In this document: positions 11,376-19,847 of the stretch, piece after piece | Numbering within the stretch: position 1 is the first letter of the stretch | Layout: each line of letters begins with the position of its first letter | Source of the DNA: Pedobacter sp. SL55 | Lineage (GTDB): Bacteria > Bacteroidota > Bacteroidia > Sphingobacteriales > Sphingobacteriaceae | DNA length: 64,000 nucleotides | Direction: 5' to 3' | Assembly (NCBI RefSeq): GCF_026625705.1 | Contig: NZ_CP113059.1 | Location: 124,001 to 188,000 of the forward strand | Translations under genes and position numbers: made by a program | Notes under the pieces: model-generated | Told to the model about the DNA's origin: nothing | What the model saw: only the letters and a program-made list of their open reading frames with translations | Databases searched by the model: none

Positions 11376-11738
11376 ATGAAAAAACGCATACTTACCATTG
11401 AAGATGATCCTGATATTCTCGAAATACTAAATATTATTTTTGAAGAAGAAGACTACGAAATCATATCCAATAACAAAGGCATGTCTGTAGATGAAGTAGC
11501 TCTTGCGCATCCAGACTTGGTACTTTTGGATGTTAGAATAGTAGGCTTTAACAAAACCGGAGCTCAGTTGTGCGAAGAGCTAAAAGCTTCTGCAACAACA
11601 AGCCATCTTCCTGTAATTTTGCTCTCTGCCGAACGCAACTTAGCGCAAATGGCAACAGCATGCGGCGCAGATGCCTACATTTCTAAACCTTTCGACATCA
11701 ATGGACTGATTAATGTAGTCAACAAATTTACCAGCTAA
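11376..11738 (+). CDS. single-domain response regulator (CheY-like)
   Basis: A 120-residue stand-alone receiver domain. The acidic pair D10/D11, phospho-acceptor D52 (LVLLD), the switch residue S84 and conserved K104 (YISKPF) are all present, so it should be phosphorylatable. There is no output domain, so it must act through a protein partner, by phosphotransfer, or by competing for phosphoryl groups. It lies 31 bp upstream of a DUF892-family gene on the same strand, so the two are likely cotranscribed. The cognate kinase is not obvious; the nearest is the HisKA_3 kinase at 12264-13040, which normally pairs with NarL-type regulators. Confidence 0.9.
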   Translation: MKKRILTIEDDPDILEILNIIFEEEDYEIISNNKGMSVDEVALAHPDLVLLDVRIVGFNKTGAQLCEELKASATTSHLPVILLSAERNLAQMATACGADAYISKPFDINGLINVVNKFTS

Positions 11739-11769
11739 TTACAACTCTTAAAACCACCTTTAGCAGCCT

Positions 11770-12267
11770 ATGAACTTAGACCGCGAAAAATTAGAAATCT
11801 TTTTTATCGAGCACCTCGATAAGATTTATTGCGCAAAACAGCACCTAATTAGTCATTTACCGCAATTGGCAGAAAAAGCAAACTTTTCTGATCTGAAAGA
11901 TGCAATCATCAATACGATTGAGAACGTGAAAACAGAAATCACCAGAATGGATATGATTTATGAACTGATGGACGTTAGCTATTCTGATTGTGCAACCAAG
12001 GGACTTATCGGTTTTGTTGAAGATGCTTTTGTTGCCATAGAACGACAGGGCCCAGATGTGGAGCTTAGAGACCTTTCTAGTTTGTTCTACCTGCAAAATA
12101 TAGAAAGTGTGGAGATGGCCTCGTTCCAAATTTTACAGATGACAGCGGTAAAACTTAAAAACAAGCAGATTGGGAAGCTTTTAAAAGACAATTATGAGCA
12201 GGCAAAATCCAATAGAACCTTACTGCTTTTAATTGCAAGCAAATACATCATCTCTGATTTGGGTTAA
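11770..12267 (+). CDS. DUF892 (YciE/YciF-like) ferritin-like protein, probably lacking metal ligands
   Basis: A 165-residue all-helical protein that aligns along its length with the DUF892/YciE family: HLDKIYCAKQHL near the N-terminus, ENVKTEITRMD in the middle, and QNIESVEMASF and DNYEQAKSNR in the C-terminal half. The family is a four-helix ferritin-like fold linked to stress and sometimes to iron. From memory of the family, positions normally Glu or His are here K23 (YCAK for YxAE), Thr for His before ENVKTE, and Ser for His in IESVE, so ferroxidase activity is doubtful. It follows the CheY-like gene and its last four bases overlap tail-to-tail with the histidine kinase gene on the other strand. 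Confidence 0.75.
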   Translation: MNLDREKLEIFFIEHLDKIYCAKQHLISHLPQLAEKANFSDLKDAIINTIENVKTEITRMDMIYELMDVSYSDCATKGLIGFVEDAFVAIERQGPDVELRDLSSLFYLQNIESVEMASFQILQMTAVKLKNKQIGKLLKDNYEQAKSNRTLLLLIASKYIISDLG

Positions 12268-13040
12268 ATTGGGCAAGAAATAGCCAACTTAAATCCATTA
12301 CCAGTACTGGTATATATTTGATAGGCAGCGTTGATGATTTGTAAACGACTTTGTATATTTTGCATCCCTATTCCCGTTCTTCTTTCCAACATTTCGAGCT
12401 CAAATCCCTTACCGTTATCTTGGTAGCAAATATCCAAATTGATTTGTTTTTTAAAGGAGATGGCTATTTCAGTGGCATCGGCATGCTTAATGGTGTTATC
12501 AATAAGTTGCGTAAGCACCCTAAATAATGCCAATGCTGCTTTTTCTGGCAATTGCAACTCATCTATATCCTCATCTTGAGTTATCGAAATTTTGATTTTA
12601 CCCGTATTGTTAATAAGCGTAACAAAAGCTTCAATTGTAGTAAAAAGACCAAAAACGGCTAGTCCTGGCGGAGATAGATCATGCGAAATATGCCTTACAT
12701 CGGCAACCATTTTATCAATAAGTTGTTTGGCCTCCTTTAGTACATCTTCTTGATCTTCGGACAACTGATTGCGAAGAGAATTTAGCATCAGTTTAATTGC
12801 CGAAAGGGTTCCTCCTATTTCATCATGTAAATCTTGACCAATTCTTTTGCGTTCTACCTCTTGCGAATCAATTACAGCATTAAGCAGTTCTTTCTGTTGC
12901 GTAATTTGGGTTTCTTGCAGCTGCCTTTTCTGTTTCCAAACCACATTCTGGTTTCTGATATAAAACAACAAAAATGAGGCAACCAAAACGAGCAATAAAA
13001 CTACACCATAAAAAATCAATAGATAAACGTTATCAACCAT
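12264..13040 (-). CDS. sensor histidine kinase, HisKA_3 (NarX/DesK-like) type
   Basis: A 258-residue membrane-anchored kinase. One N-terminal membrane segment (residues about 5-28) is followed by a coiled linker, a HisKA_3 dimerisation box with phospho-accepting H72 (RKRIGQDLHDEIGG), and an HATPase_c domain with N box (QLIDNTIKHA), G1 box (DNGKGF) and G2 box (GIGMQNIQSR). There is no extracytoplasmic sensor domain, so input probably comes from a partner. It lies 29 bp downstream of a frameshifted membrane-protein gene, which follows the gene at 13720-14127. The divergent NarL-type regulator at 14327 is the likely phosphorylation target, since HisKA_3 kinases pair with LuxR-type regulators. 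Confidence 0.92.
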   Translation of the reverse strand: MVDNVYLLIFYGVVLLLVLVASFLLFYIRNQNVVWKQKRQLQETQITQQKELLNAVIDSQEVERKRIGQDLHDEIGGTLSAIKLMLNSLRNQLSEDQEDVLKEAKQLIDKMVADVRHISHDLSPPGLAVFGLFTTIEAFVTLINNTGKIKISITQDEDIDELQLPEKAALALFRVLTQLIDNTIKHADATEIAISFKKQINLDICYQDNGKGFELEMLERRTGIGMQNIQSRLQIINAAYQIYTSTGNGFKLAISCPI

Positions 13041-13069
13041 TATTACCTCTCCCCTTTGCTTGCAAGCAC

Positions 13070-13716
13070 TTAATTATTTGCACCGGATTTTTTAAGTAAA
13101 CTAAATGCTTTTGTAAACATCAAATACATCCCAATTACCATACTTGCATGCATATTCCAAACCACGGTTGTCATCTCATCATCCAGTTTAACAAAAGTAA
13201 AATAATTGGATAGAATAAAAATAATGCTAGCCGCCGGAAAATAAATCAAAACCCCCATATTTATCCAATTTACAGGCAAGCCTAGCCAATGCTCCGAAAA
13301 ACCACTTTTATAGAGATACAACAGGCAAGTTGCTGTAATAATTAAAGCTTCTAAAGGCCTGGTATGTGTATTATAAGTAAAAATACTTTGAATAAAAACT
13401 AGGTTAAGAATGCAGCATAACGTGAAAGTAATCATTACAAAAGTTAAGACCACCTTAATTCTTGCACTGTCGAAAATGGCCCTGAAGTAACTAAGAAAAA
13501 AACAGTTTCAACTACTGTATACAAATGCAATAAAGGCAAATTACGGATACCGTTTCTTGCCAACGCAATGGCTGTAACATTAATTAACCCAGCAGCAATT
13601 AAATAATAAAATATAATTGTTGTAGACCTATCTGCATATTTTCTTTTGTAAAGAAACATACAGATAGGCAGTAAAACACTTAGTGGAGCTACTATTCCGA
13701 TAAAAAAATTATTCAC
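13070..13716 (-). pseudogene. polytopic membrane protein, split by a homopolymer frameshift
   Basis: Two frames, 13444-13716 (N-terminal 90 residues) and 13070-13453 (C-terminal 127 residues), together make one hydrophobic protein of about 215 residues with roughly six membrane segments. The switch falls at a run of seven A on the plus strand (T7 in the gene) at 13496-13502. Adding one T restores a continuous reading through VETVFFLSYFRAIFDSA into VVLTFVMITF. The family is not one I can name, but its place directly before a kinase with no sensor domain suggests a membrane sensor partner. The break may be an assembly error, a real mutation or phase variation. Only 3 bp separate it from the gene at 13720-14127. 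Confidence 0.75.
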
Positions 13717-13719
13717 TGA

Positions 13720-14127
13720 CTAAGGAACAAATAATGGACTAGTGGTATCACATTTTGAAGGACATGGCTGCGTAAAATCATAAATATCGCTATCTTCCTC
13801 TTCCCCTAAACCAGTGGTATGTGCTACAATATCAGCGCCAGCTAAATCTACGGGAACAATTAGCGCTGTAACATCATCGGGCAAATCTTGGTCGCCTTCT
13901 TTAACAGCAAAATAGGCTCTTACGCCAGTTAACGAATTGCGGATATTTCCATGATCGTCTAAATCTTGAAATTTTTCGATAATGGCCATCAAATCTGCTA
14001 TGGGAATAAAAACTGCCCTTGGAATATTGGCTTCTGGTACTTGGTTAATTAATTGATCGCGAAAACGGGTAACACGATCTACGGCTTCTTGAAGTGGCAC
14101 GGTTGGAACAGTAATTCTTGATTTCAT
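13720..14127 (-). CDS. conserved hypothetical protein, first gene of the kinase operon
   Basis: A 135-residue soluble protein with no signal peptide. The N-terminal half is amphipathic (VPTVPLQEAVDRVTRFRDQL), the middle is acidic, and the C-terminus holds a two-cysteine stretch (QPCPSKCD) followed by a short hydrophobic tail. I cannot assign a family or function. It is the promoter-proximal gene of an apparent operon with the membrane protein (3 bp away) and the HisKA_3 kinase, and is transcribed away from the NarL-type regulator, so it may belong to the same signalling unit. The paired cysteines could be a redox or metal site, but that is only inference. Confidence 0.7.
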   Translation of the reverse strand: MKSRITVPTVPLQEAVDRVTRFRDQLINQVPEANIPRAVFIPIADLMAIIEKFQDLDDHGNIRNSLTGVRAYFAVKEGDQDLPDDVTALIVPVDLAGADIVAHTTGLGEEEDSDIYDFTQPCPSKCDTTSPLFVP

Positions 14128-14326
14128 TTGTGAGTTTGTAATTTATTTAGAACTATAAGTTTTATAATATGTTTTTTTGGTCTAATTTAATAAAAAAATG
14201 ATATTTGCAACCACTACAAAATCATATTACTTTACATAACTCTGCACATCAATTATTTCGATAAAATAAAACTTCGTAAATAACTTAATAATATTAAAAA
14301 CAACCTCACATATCAACACTTAACAA

Positions 14327-14995
14327 ATGAAAATTAACGTTGCAATAGCAGATGACCAAAAACTATTTAGAAAAGGAATGATTGCTCTTGTGAATTCATT
14401 TGAAGATGTGAAAATTATTTTCGAGGCCGAAAATGGCAAACAATTGGTATCCTTACTAGACTCAGAGCCGGTAAAGCCCAATATTATTCTTCTGGATCTT
14501 TCTATGCCCGAAATGAATGGCTTAGAAGCACTAAAAATCATCAAGGAAAAACATTCATCTGTTGGAGTTATTGTCTTAACTATCCACGAAGCTGAACATC
14601 ATATATTAGCAACAATACAAGCTGGTGCAAATGGTTATCTAGCTAAAAATGCAGAACCCGAAGAAGTAGAGAAGGCAATTAGAGAAGTAGCTAAAAACGA
14701 TTTCTATTTTACTTTGCCCATGCTGGAGATTATGCGAAAGGGACTAAGTAAAAAACCACAACCAATTAGCCTAAACCAAAACGAAGACCTGCTTACCAAT
14801 AGAGAAAAAGAAGTATTACAGCTTATCTGCAAACAATTTAACAGCGTAGAGATTGGCGAAAAGCTATTTTTAAGCAACAGGACTGTGGAAGGGCACCGAA
14901 ACAATTTGTTAACCAAAACAGGAAGCAGAAATACCGCTGGTTTAGTGCTTTACGCATTAAAACACAGACTTATCGAAATTGATCAGCTAGGTTAA
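14327..14995 (+). CDS. NarL/LuxR-family response regulator
   Basis: A 222-residue two-domain regulator. The receiver domain has acidic D9/D10, phospho-acceptor D57 (IILLDLSMPEMNG), T85 and K107. A linker leads to a LuxR-type helix-turn-helix at about residues 153-200 (LLTNREKEVLQLICKQ, then SNRTVEGHRNNLL). It is divergent from the operon that ends in the HisKA_3 kinase, with about 200 bp between, which suggests a cognate pair with possible autoregulation from the shared intergenic region. Target genes cannot be read from the sequence. Confidence 0.92.
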   Translation: MKINVAIADDQKLFRKGMIALVNSFEDVKIIFEAENGKQLVSLLDSEPVKPNIILLDLSMPEMNGLEALKIIKEKHSSVGVIVLTIHEAEHHILATIQAGANGYLAKNAEPEEVEKAIREVAKNDFYFTLPMLEIMRKGLSKKPQPISLNQNEDLLTNREKEVLQLICKQFNSVEIGEKLFLSNRTVEGHRNNLLTKTGSRNTAGLVLYALKHRLIEIDQLG

Positions 14996-15163
14996 GCTAT
15001 ACCATCCAAATCATTAAACCAAGTAAAACTACGCAGCAAACCAAGTGGTTTTACCTGTTTTACTTTCTACGCAAAAAAGCGCTGAGCATTCTATCTCATT
15101 TTTTGTCACTTAGTGGTGTTAAAATTAACCACGCTCAACTAACGACAATTAAAGAAATATAGA

Positions 15164-15697
15164 ATGACCCAATGCTTTTCTTATTTAATGAGTGAACAAG
15201 TAGACGACACCGCCCTTTTTAACACCTTATTTGCCGATGCTAACGAATTTTCTAACTTGTCAAAAGAAATTTTCCCGACCATAAAAACGCTCTTAAAACT
15301 TTGTGCAGAACAAGGCATTTTCGTAAAAATCATTAACAGATCTACGGTAGTACGCAGGTGTTTAATGAGCGATCTTGGCTTTGATATTACCGCTGCCTAT
15401 GAGGGTGCAGAAAATTTAACCAACCTAGCCTACTATAATTTCGGCTTGGCATTTGGCATTGGGATATATGAAAAAACTGCTTTTGGGCAACTCAAATATG
15501 TAGACCATAAAATACTATATAACAAGGTGGGTAAAATTGGCGATTCGATAGGTTTAACTTGGGCTGGCAACCACCCTTTTTTATCTAATTTAAGATATTT
15601 TGAACTGCGCCCACATTGGGCAAAAAACATGAGCGATAAGGAAATGATGAACGAACTTTACCGCAGAAAAAATGCTAAACTCAATCTATTGACATAA
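15164..15697 (+). CDS. peptidase M15-like protein with all three zinc ligands replaced
   Basis: A 177-residue protein whose C-terminal half follows the M15 (L-alanyl-D-glutamate/VanY-type) peptidase layout: YNFGLAFGIGIYE, then YNKVGKIGDSIGLTWAGN, then RYFELRPHWAKNMS. The family motif SxHxxGxAxD reads with A89, Y91 and G98, and the usual PHF histidine is Y145. So both histidines and the aspartate that bind zinc are lost, while the surrounding framework is kept. It has no clear signal peptide. It is probably a non-catalytic peptidoglycan-binding or regulatory relative; a decaying prophage or lysis gene is possible, though the frame is intact. It stands alone, followed by a terminator at 15743-15779. 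Confidence 0.75.
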   Translation: MTQCFSYLMSEQVDDTALFNTLFADANEFSNLSKEIFPTIKTLLKLCAEQGIFVKIINRSTVVRRCLMSDLGFDITAAYEGAENLTNLAYYNFGLAFGIGIYEKTAFGQLKYVDHKILYNKVGKIGDSIGLTWAGNHPFLSNLRYFELRPHWAKNMSDKEMMNELYRRKNAKLNLLT

Positions 15698-15742
15698 AAA
15701 ATTTGGTTAAATTAGTTCTCAATTAAAGCCAATAATAGGCCG

Positions 15743-15779
15743 GCAAAGCTTCTCTAATTCAGGAGCTTTTGCTTTTTTT
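15743..15779 (+). terminator. intrinsic terminator after the M15-like gene
   Basis: An imperfect GC-containing hairpin (GCAAAGCTTC against GGAGCTTTTGC, one bulged base) is followed by a run of seven T. It lies 46 bp past the stop codon. Confidence 0.75.
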
Positions 15780-15872
15780 AACCAAACCATATAACATCTA
15801 AAAAATTGCAGGCACTGCCAGAACAGATTAAAACAAGGATGCTTAAATAAAATTCAACAGTAATTAGACGGC

Positions 15873-16934
15873 CTATTTTTGCAGTAGCACCCGTGTCTTA
15901 GGCAACTCATTTTGTGCGTTGGCTTTAATAAACTTGAGCAATTGCTCTCTTACCTCACAACGTAAATCAAAGGCTTGGCCAGAGTCTTCGGCGCTTACCA
16001 AGGCTCGCAACTCTACCACATTTTCTTTAATATCGGTTACCTGAAGTATGCCAACCCTTTGGTCCCATAAACTAGAATTGGCTAACACCCGCTCAAGTTC
16101 GGCTCTTAGCGCATCTACCGAAAATGTGGGATCTACATAGAAAAAAGCGGTACCCAAAATTTCGGAAGTATTACGAGTCCAATTTTGAAAGGGTTGCTCA
16201 ATAAAGTAATTGATGGGCAAGATCAGCCTGCGCTGGTCCCAAATATTAAGCACCACATAAGTAAGCGTAATTTCTTCTACCCGTCCCCATTCGCCCTCCA
16301 CCACTAACACATCGTCTATACGTATGGGCTGTGTAAAAGCAATTTGAAGGCCCGCTAAAAAATTTCCCAAAGATTTTTGAGCTGCAAAACCAATGATGAT
16401 GCCACCAATACCCACACCCGTTAGTAAACCTGCTCCAATTTTCCTTACCCCATCAAAACTGAGCAGTATAATAGCTATGGCGATGATGACCACCAAAGAA
16501 ACCGCAACCTTTCTTACAAACTGTAACTGCGTCCTTATCTTACGCTCTTTCAGGTTATCGGCTTTTTCTAGCTTGTAGGCATGGTAAACAAAGTCTTCCA
16601 AAACCCTCAGCATCGTAATTAGCAAATAAGCAAATGAGGCAACCAAAAGCATATCCAACCACCGCCTTACCCCCTGTAAAACAGCGCTATCCATACCAAA
16701 ATAAGGCAAAAAAGCATTGATAAAAAAAAGTGGCAACAAAAAATTGAGCGGACTGCTCAGGTGTTTTAAGAAAGAATGGATTACAGAGTAACCGCTTTCT
16801 TTATTCGTTTTCTTAATTACAAAAGTGAGGATCCATTTAAAAATCAACGTAATTAAGGTAATAAACAAGCACAACATTAAAATCTTTACCCATTGTGGCC
16901 ATTGATTATCAACAATTGTGATGAGATCTTTCAT
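15873..16934 (-). CDS. MscS-family mechanosensitive ion channel
   Basis: A 353-residue small-conductance channel of the inner membrane, which opens under membrane tension to release solutes during hypo-osmotic shock. Several membrane segments come first. The pore helix region follows (GLLTGVGIGGIIIGFAAQKSLGN split by a few residues), then the MscS beta domain (IRIDDVLVVEGEWGRVEEIT) and the LILPINYFIEQPFQNWTR motif; a C-terminal alpha/beta domain ends LPKTRVLLQK. Length is somewhat above E. coli MscS (286), because of extra N-terminal helices. It is a single gene with no obvious operon partner. Confidence 0.93.
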   Translation of the reverse strand: MKDLITIVDNQWPQWVKILMLCLFITLITLIFKWILTFVIKKTNKESGYSVIHSFLKHLSSPLNFLLPLFFINAFLPYFGMDSAVLQGVRRWLDMLLVASFAYLLITMLRVLEDFVYHAYKLEKADNLKERKIRTQLQFVRKVAVSLVVIIAIAIILLSFDGVRKIGAGLLTGVGIGGIIIGFAAQKSLGNFLAGLQIAFTQPIRIDDVLVVEGEWGRVEEITLTYVVLNIWDQRRLILPINYFIEQPFQNWTRNTSEILGTAFFYVDPTFSVDALRAELERVLANSSLWDQRVGILQVTDIKENVVELRALVSAEDSGQAFDLRCEVREQLLKFIKANAQNELPKTRVLLQK

Positions 16935-17029
16935 AAAAGGTATTTAAAAATATACGTTAAGATAAGTTGCGGATTAACTACAGTTGCAGTACCCGTACTA
17001 TTAATAAAGTAACGCGAGTTAATAATGTT

Positions 17030-17185
17030 TTAATTAATCGAAATTACCAACACTGACATAGCAGCCATTGCTACACAGATAAATAAATAGCGGAACTGTG
17101 TGTAGAATAAGAGCAGATACATCGGTACCGCAAAGGCCAAGGCCGATTTTGAGCTGATTAAAAGGTCAATACTAGGGCTTGACAT
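17030..17185 (-). CDS. possible 51-residue membrane microprotein or gene remnant
   Basis: An ATG-started frame of 51 residues (MSSPSIDLLISSKSALAF..., ending SVLVISIN) containing one or two hydrophobic segments with a YTQFRY turn between them. It overlaps the degraded helix-turn-helix frame just upstream. It could be a small membrane protein, or the C-terminal stump of a larger gene damaged when the neighbouring IS21 element entered. I do not recognise the family. Confidence 0.35.
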   Translation of the reverse strand: MSSPSIDLLISSKSALAFAVPMYLLLFYTQFRYLFICVAMAAMSVLVISIN

Positions 17186-17299
17186 AAAACCGAAGACCCA
17201 TAATTCACGTTACGTATTACGGTAAGTGCTACATCTGCCCTATCTGCAAATTCTTCTTGGGTTAACTTTTTATCTTTTCCCTTTAATAAACCCACCTAA
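17152..17299 (-). pseudogene. helix-turn-helix (Xre-type) regulator remnant
   Basis: A frame with no start codon reads LLKGKDKKLTQEEFADRADV and then ALTVIRNVNYG before stopping. LTQEEFADRA and the following turn match the first helices of Xre-type DNA-binding domains. The N-terminal start is missing and an in-frame stop lies just upstream, 70-90 bp from the end of the IS21 element, so this looks like a truncated regulator. Confidence 0.4.
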
Positions 17300-17526
17300 A
17301 AGAAGCAAAATTTGACGCCGGTCTTTTCTTACCAATTTTTCGCAAAGTGGAGTTTTGGTCGGTTGTTTGGAGATTTCGCTGAAACTGACCACCCCATTTC
17401 GGTTTAAACTGACCACCTATTCCGCTTGAAACTGACCACCTGATTTCGGAGGAAACTGACCAGTTCGAACGATGTCTAAATGCTATGGCGGCAAGCCTAT
17501 TTTTGATGTACATATAATCCATCGAA

Positions 17527-19077
17527 ATGGCCAATTCCACTATAAGCATGAGCAAGATAAGACAGATACTCAGAATGTATACCCAAGGGCGTAGCAAGCT
17601 TTCCATTGCTACCCATACTGGTGTTTCCCGTAATACGGTCAAAGTTTATTTAAGGGCCTTCAGTTCCAGCGGCTGCAGTTTCGAACAGATCGATGCGCTT
17701 AACGATAAGGAACTGGACGATTTCTTCGGCAAGAGCCGTGAACACGCCCCCAATGACCGATTGATAGCCCTTCAACGTTGTTTTCCGAGCATTGACCGTG
17801 AACTAAAGCGGACCGGGGTTAGCCGTATGATGCTATGGGAGGCCTATATGAAGGAGTTTCCGGATGGCTTCCAGTATACCCAGTTCTGTTTCTACTACAA
17901 CCAGTGGAAGAACAGGGTAAACCCGGTGATGCACCTTGACCATAAAGCCGGTGATAAACTTTTTATCGATTTTGCGGGCCAGAAACTTACCATCGTAGAT
18001 AAGGATACCGGCGAGGTAATCGAGGTGGAAGTTTTCGTTGCCATCCTGGCGGCCAGCCAGCTTACCTATGTTGAGGCGGTGATGAGCCAGCAGAAAGAGG
18101 ATTTGATCTCGGCCTGCGAGAACACGCTCCATTATCTGGGCGGTGTTCCTGCAGCCATCGTGCCCGATAACCTCAAGGCGGCCGTTACCAAAAGCAACCG
18201 CTACGAGCCTACCCTGAACGATACATTTGCCGACTTCGCCGACCACTATGGAACAACGATCCTGCCGGCCAGGGCATACTGCCCAAGGGACAAGGCACTG
18301 GTGGAGGGGGCGGTAAAGATAGCCTACAGCCGCATCTATGCCCCGTTGAACAAACAGGTATTCCAATCGCTGGCCGAACTCAATTCGGCCATACTGGAGG
18401 CACTGGAATCCCATAACACCCAACTTTTGAAAGGTCGCAACTATAGCAGGAGGCTACAGTTCGAGGAAATCGAACGGGAGGCACTTAACCCACTTCCGGT
18501 ACTGCGCTATGCCTTCAAAAAGCAGCATTATGCCACTGTTATGAAGAACGGGCATGTGAGCCTGAGTGTGGACAAACATTACTACAGCGTACCCTTCCGT
18601 TTTATCGGTAAAAAGGTCAAGATCATGTACAGCAGCTCAAATGTGGAGGTATTCTATCATTATGAACGTATTGCCATGCACAAGCGGATGAAAAGTCCCT
18701 ACAACTATACCACCGACAGGGAGCATATGGCCACTACCCACAGGTTTGTGACCGAATGGACCCCTGAGCGCTTTCTGGAATGGGCTACCAGTATCCATGA
18801 TGACGTTAGGCTCTACATACTGAAGATATTGGAACGCAAACAACATCCAGAGCAGGCCTACAAATCATGTGTGGGCATCCTTGGCTTTGCCAAAAAAGCG
18901 GGCAACGAACGTTTGACCAATGCCTGTAGAAGGGCACTGGGCTTTGGTATCTACTCCTACAAGACCATACAGATGATATTGGAGAAGAATATGGACCAAT
19001 ACCCCGAAAGCCTCTTTGCCGATGAACTCCCAATGCCCATCCATGACAACATCCGTGGCGAAGACTATTATCAATAA
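17527..19077 (+). CDS. istA: IS21-family transposase IstA
   Basis: 516 residues. An N-terminal helix-turn-helix (MSKIRQILRMYTQGRS, then GVSRNTVKVYLR) is followed by a DDE integrase core: first Asp in KLFIDFAGQKL, second in AIVPDNLKAAV, and the Glu in ALVEGAVKIAYSRIY. The C-terminal Mu-type beta-barrel region (KNGHVSLSVDKHYYSVPFRF) is present. Length is normal for the family and no catalytic residue is missing, so it is probably active. IstA cuts and joins the element's ends, with IstB as its ATPase partner. The istB gene starts 20 bp downstream. Confidence 0.95.
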   Translation: MANSTISMSKIRQILRMYTQGRSKLSIATHTGVSRNTVKVYLRAFSSSGCSFEQIDALNDKELDDFFGKSREHAPNDRLIALQRCFPSIDRELKRTGVSRMMLWEAYMKEFPDGFQYTQFCFYYNQWKNRVNPVMHLDHKAGDKLFIDFAGQKLTIVDKDTGEVIEVEVFVAILAASQLTYVEAVMSQQKEDLISACENTLHYLGGVPAAIVPDNLKAAVTKSNRYEPTLNDTFADFADHYGTTILPARAYCPRDKALVEGAVKIAYSRIYAPLNKQVFQSLAELNSAILEALESHNTQLLKGRNYSRRLQFEEIEREALNPLPVLRYAFKKQHYATVMKNGHVSLSVDKHYYSVPFRFIGKKVKIMYSSSNVEVFYHYERIAMHKRMKSPYNYTTDREHMATTHRFVTEWTPERFLEWATSIHDDVRLYILKILERKQHPEQAYKSCVGILGFAKKAGNERLTNACRRALGFGIYSYKTIQMILEKNMDQYPESLFADELPMPIHDNIRGEDYYQ

Positions 19078-19097
19078 CCCCTTAAAATAGATAAAAA

Positions 19098-19847
19098 ATG
19101 AACACGAACACACTTGACAAATTACGTAAACTGAAGTTCTACGGCATGTTCCATGCCTTTAAGAGCAGCATCGAAACCGGACAGACCGACCAGTACATCT
19201 CCGATGAGCTATTGGCGCACCTTATCGATTCCGAATGGGATTACCGCCAGAACCGGCGTATCGAACGCCAGATCCTATATGCCAGATTCCGTTATAAAGC
19301 TTCCATTGAGGAACTCCACTACCATGCCGATCGGAGTATTGATGGAAACCAGGTGATGAGGTTGGCCGATTGTACTTTTATTGACCGGTGTGAAAACCTG
19401 CTCATTACAGGAAGTACGGGGATTGGGAAAAGTTATCTGGCATCGGCAATCGGATACCAGGCATGTATGCTGGGCTACAGGGTATTATACGGTAGTACAC
19501 CAAAACTTTTTGCTAAACTGAAAATGGCAAAGGCCGATGGTTCTTATATCAAAGAGGTTGCAAAGATTGAAAAACAGCAGCTATTGATCCTAGATGATTT
19601 CGGTATACAGCCCTTTGATGCACAAAGCAGGGCGGCATTGATGGAGATAATAGAAGATAGGCATTCAAAGACTTCCCTGATCATCACCTCACAGCTGCCG
19701 GTAAGCAAATGGCATGAAGTAATTGGTGAAAAAACCATTGCCGACGCAATATTGGATAGGATTGTTCATGATGCCCACCGTATTGAACTCAAGGGAGAAT
19801 CGATGCGGAAGAAAAGAGTTCCCGTAACAGAAAACAGCTTCCAATAA
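19098..19847 (+). CDS. istB: IS21-family helper ATPase IstB
   Basis: 249 residues, DnaC-like AAA+ ATPase. An N-terminal helical part (LDKLRKLKFYGMFHAF) precedes the Walker A motif (GSTGIGKSYLAS) and Walker B (LLILDDFG), with sensor residues in SLIITSQLPVSKWHE. IstB forms oligomers on target DNA and presents it to IstA. It is in an operon with istA, and both frames are intact. Confidence 0.95.
   Translation: MNTNTLDKLRKLKFYGMFHAFKSSIETGQTDQYISDELLAHLIDSEWDYRQNRRIERQILYARFRYKASIEELHYHADRSIDGNQVMRLADCTFIDRCENLLITGSTGIGKSYLASAIGYQACMLGYRVLYGSTPKLFAKLKMAKADGSYIKEVAKIEKQQLLILDDFGIQPFDAQSRAALMEIIEDRHSKTSLIITSQLPVSKWHEVIGEKTIADAILDRIVHDAHRIELKGESMRKKRVPVTENSFQ

Larger units (their letters stand above)
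16935..17367. other. damaged intergenic region left of the IS element
   Basis: Holds the helix-turn-helix remnant and the 51-residue frame described separately. Apart from these, nothing recognisable is present between the MscS start and the left end of the IS. Confidence 0.5.

Noticed and set aside
17283..17642. Minus-strand 119-codon frame across the IS left end
   Set aside because: It covers the terminal repeats and the start of istA in another frame, and its sequence is repeat-derived.
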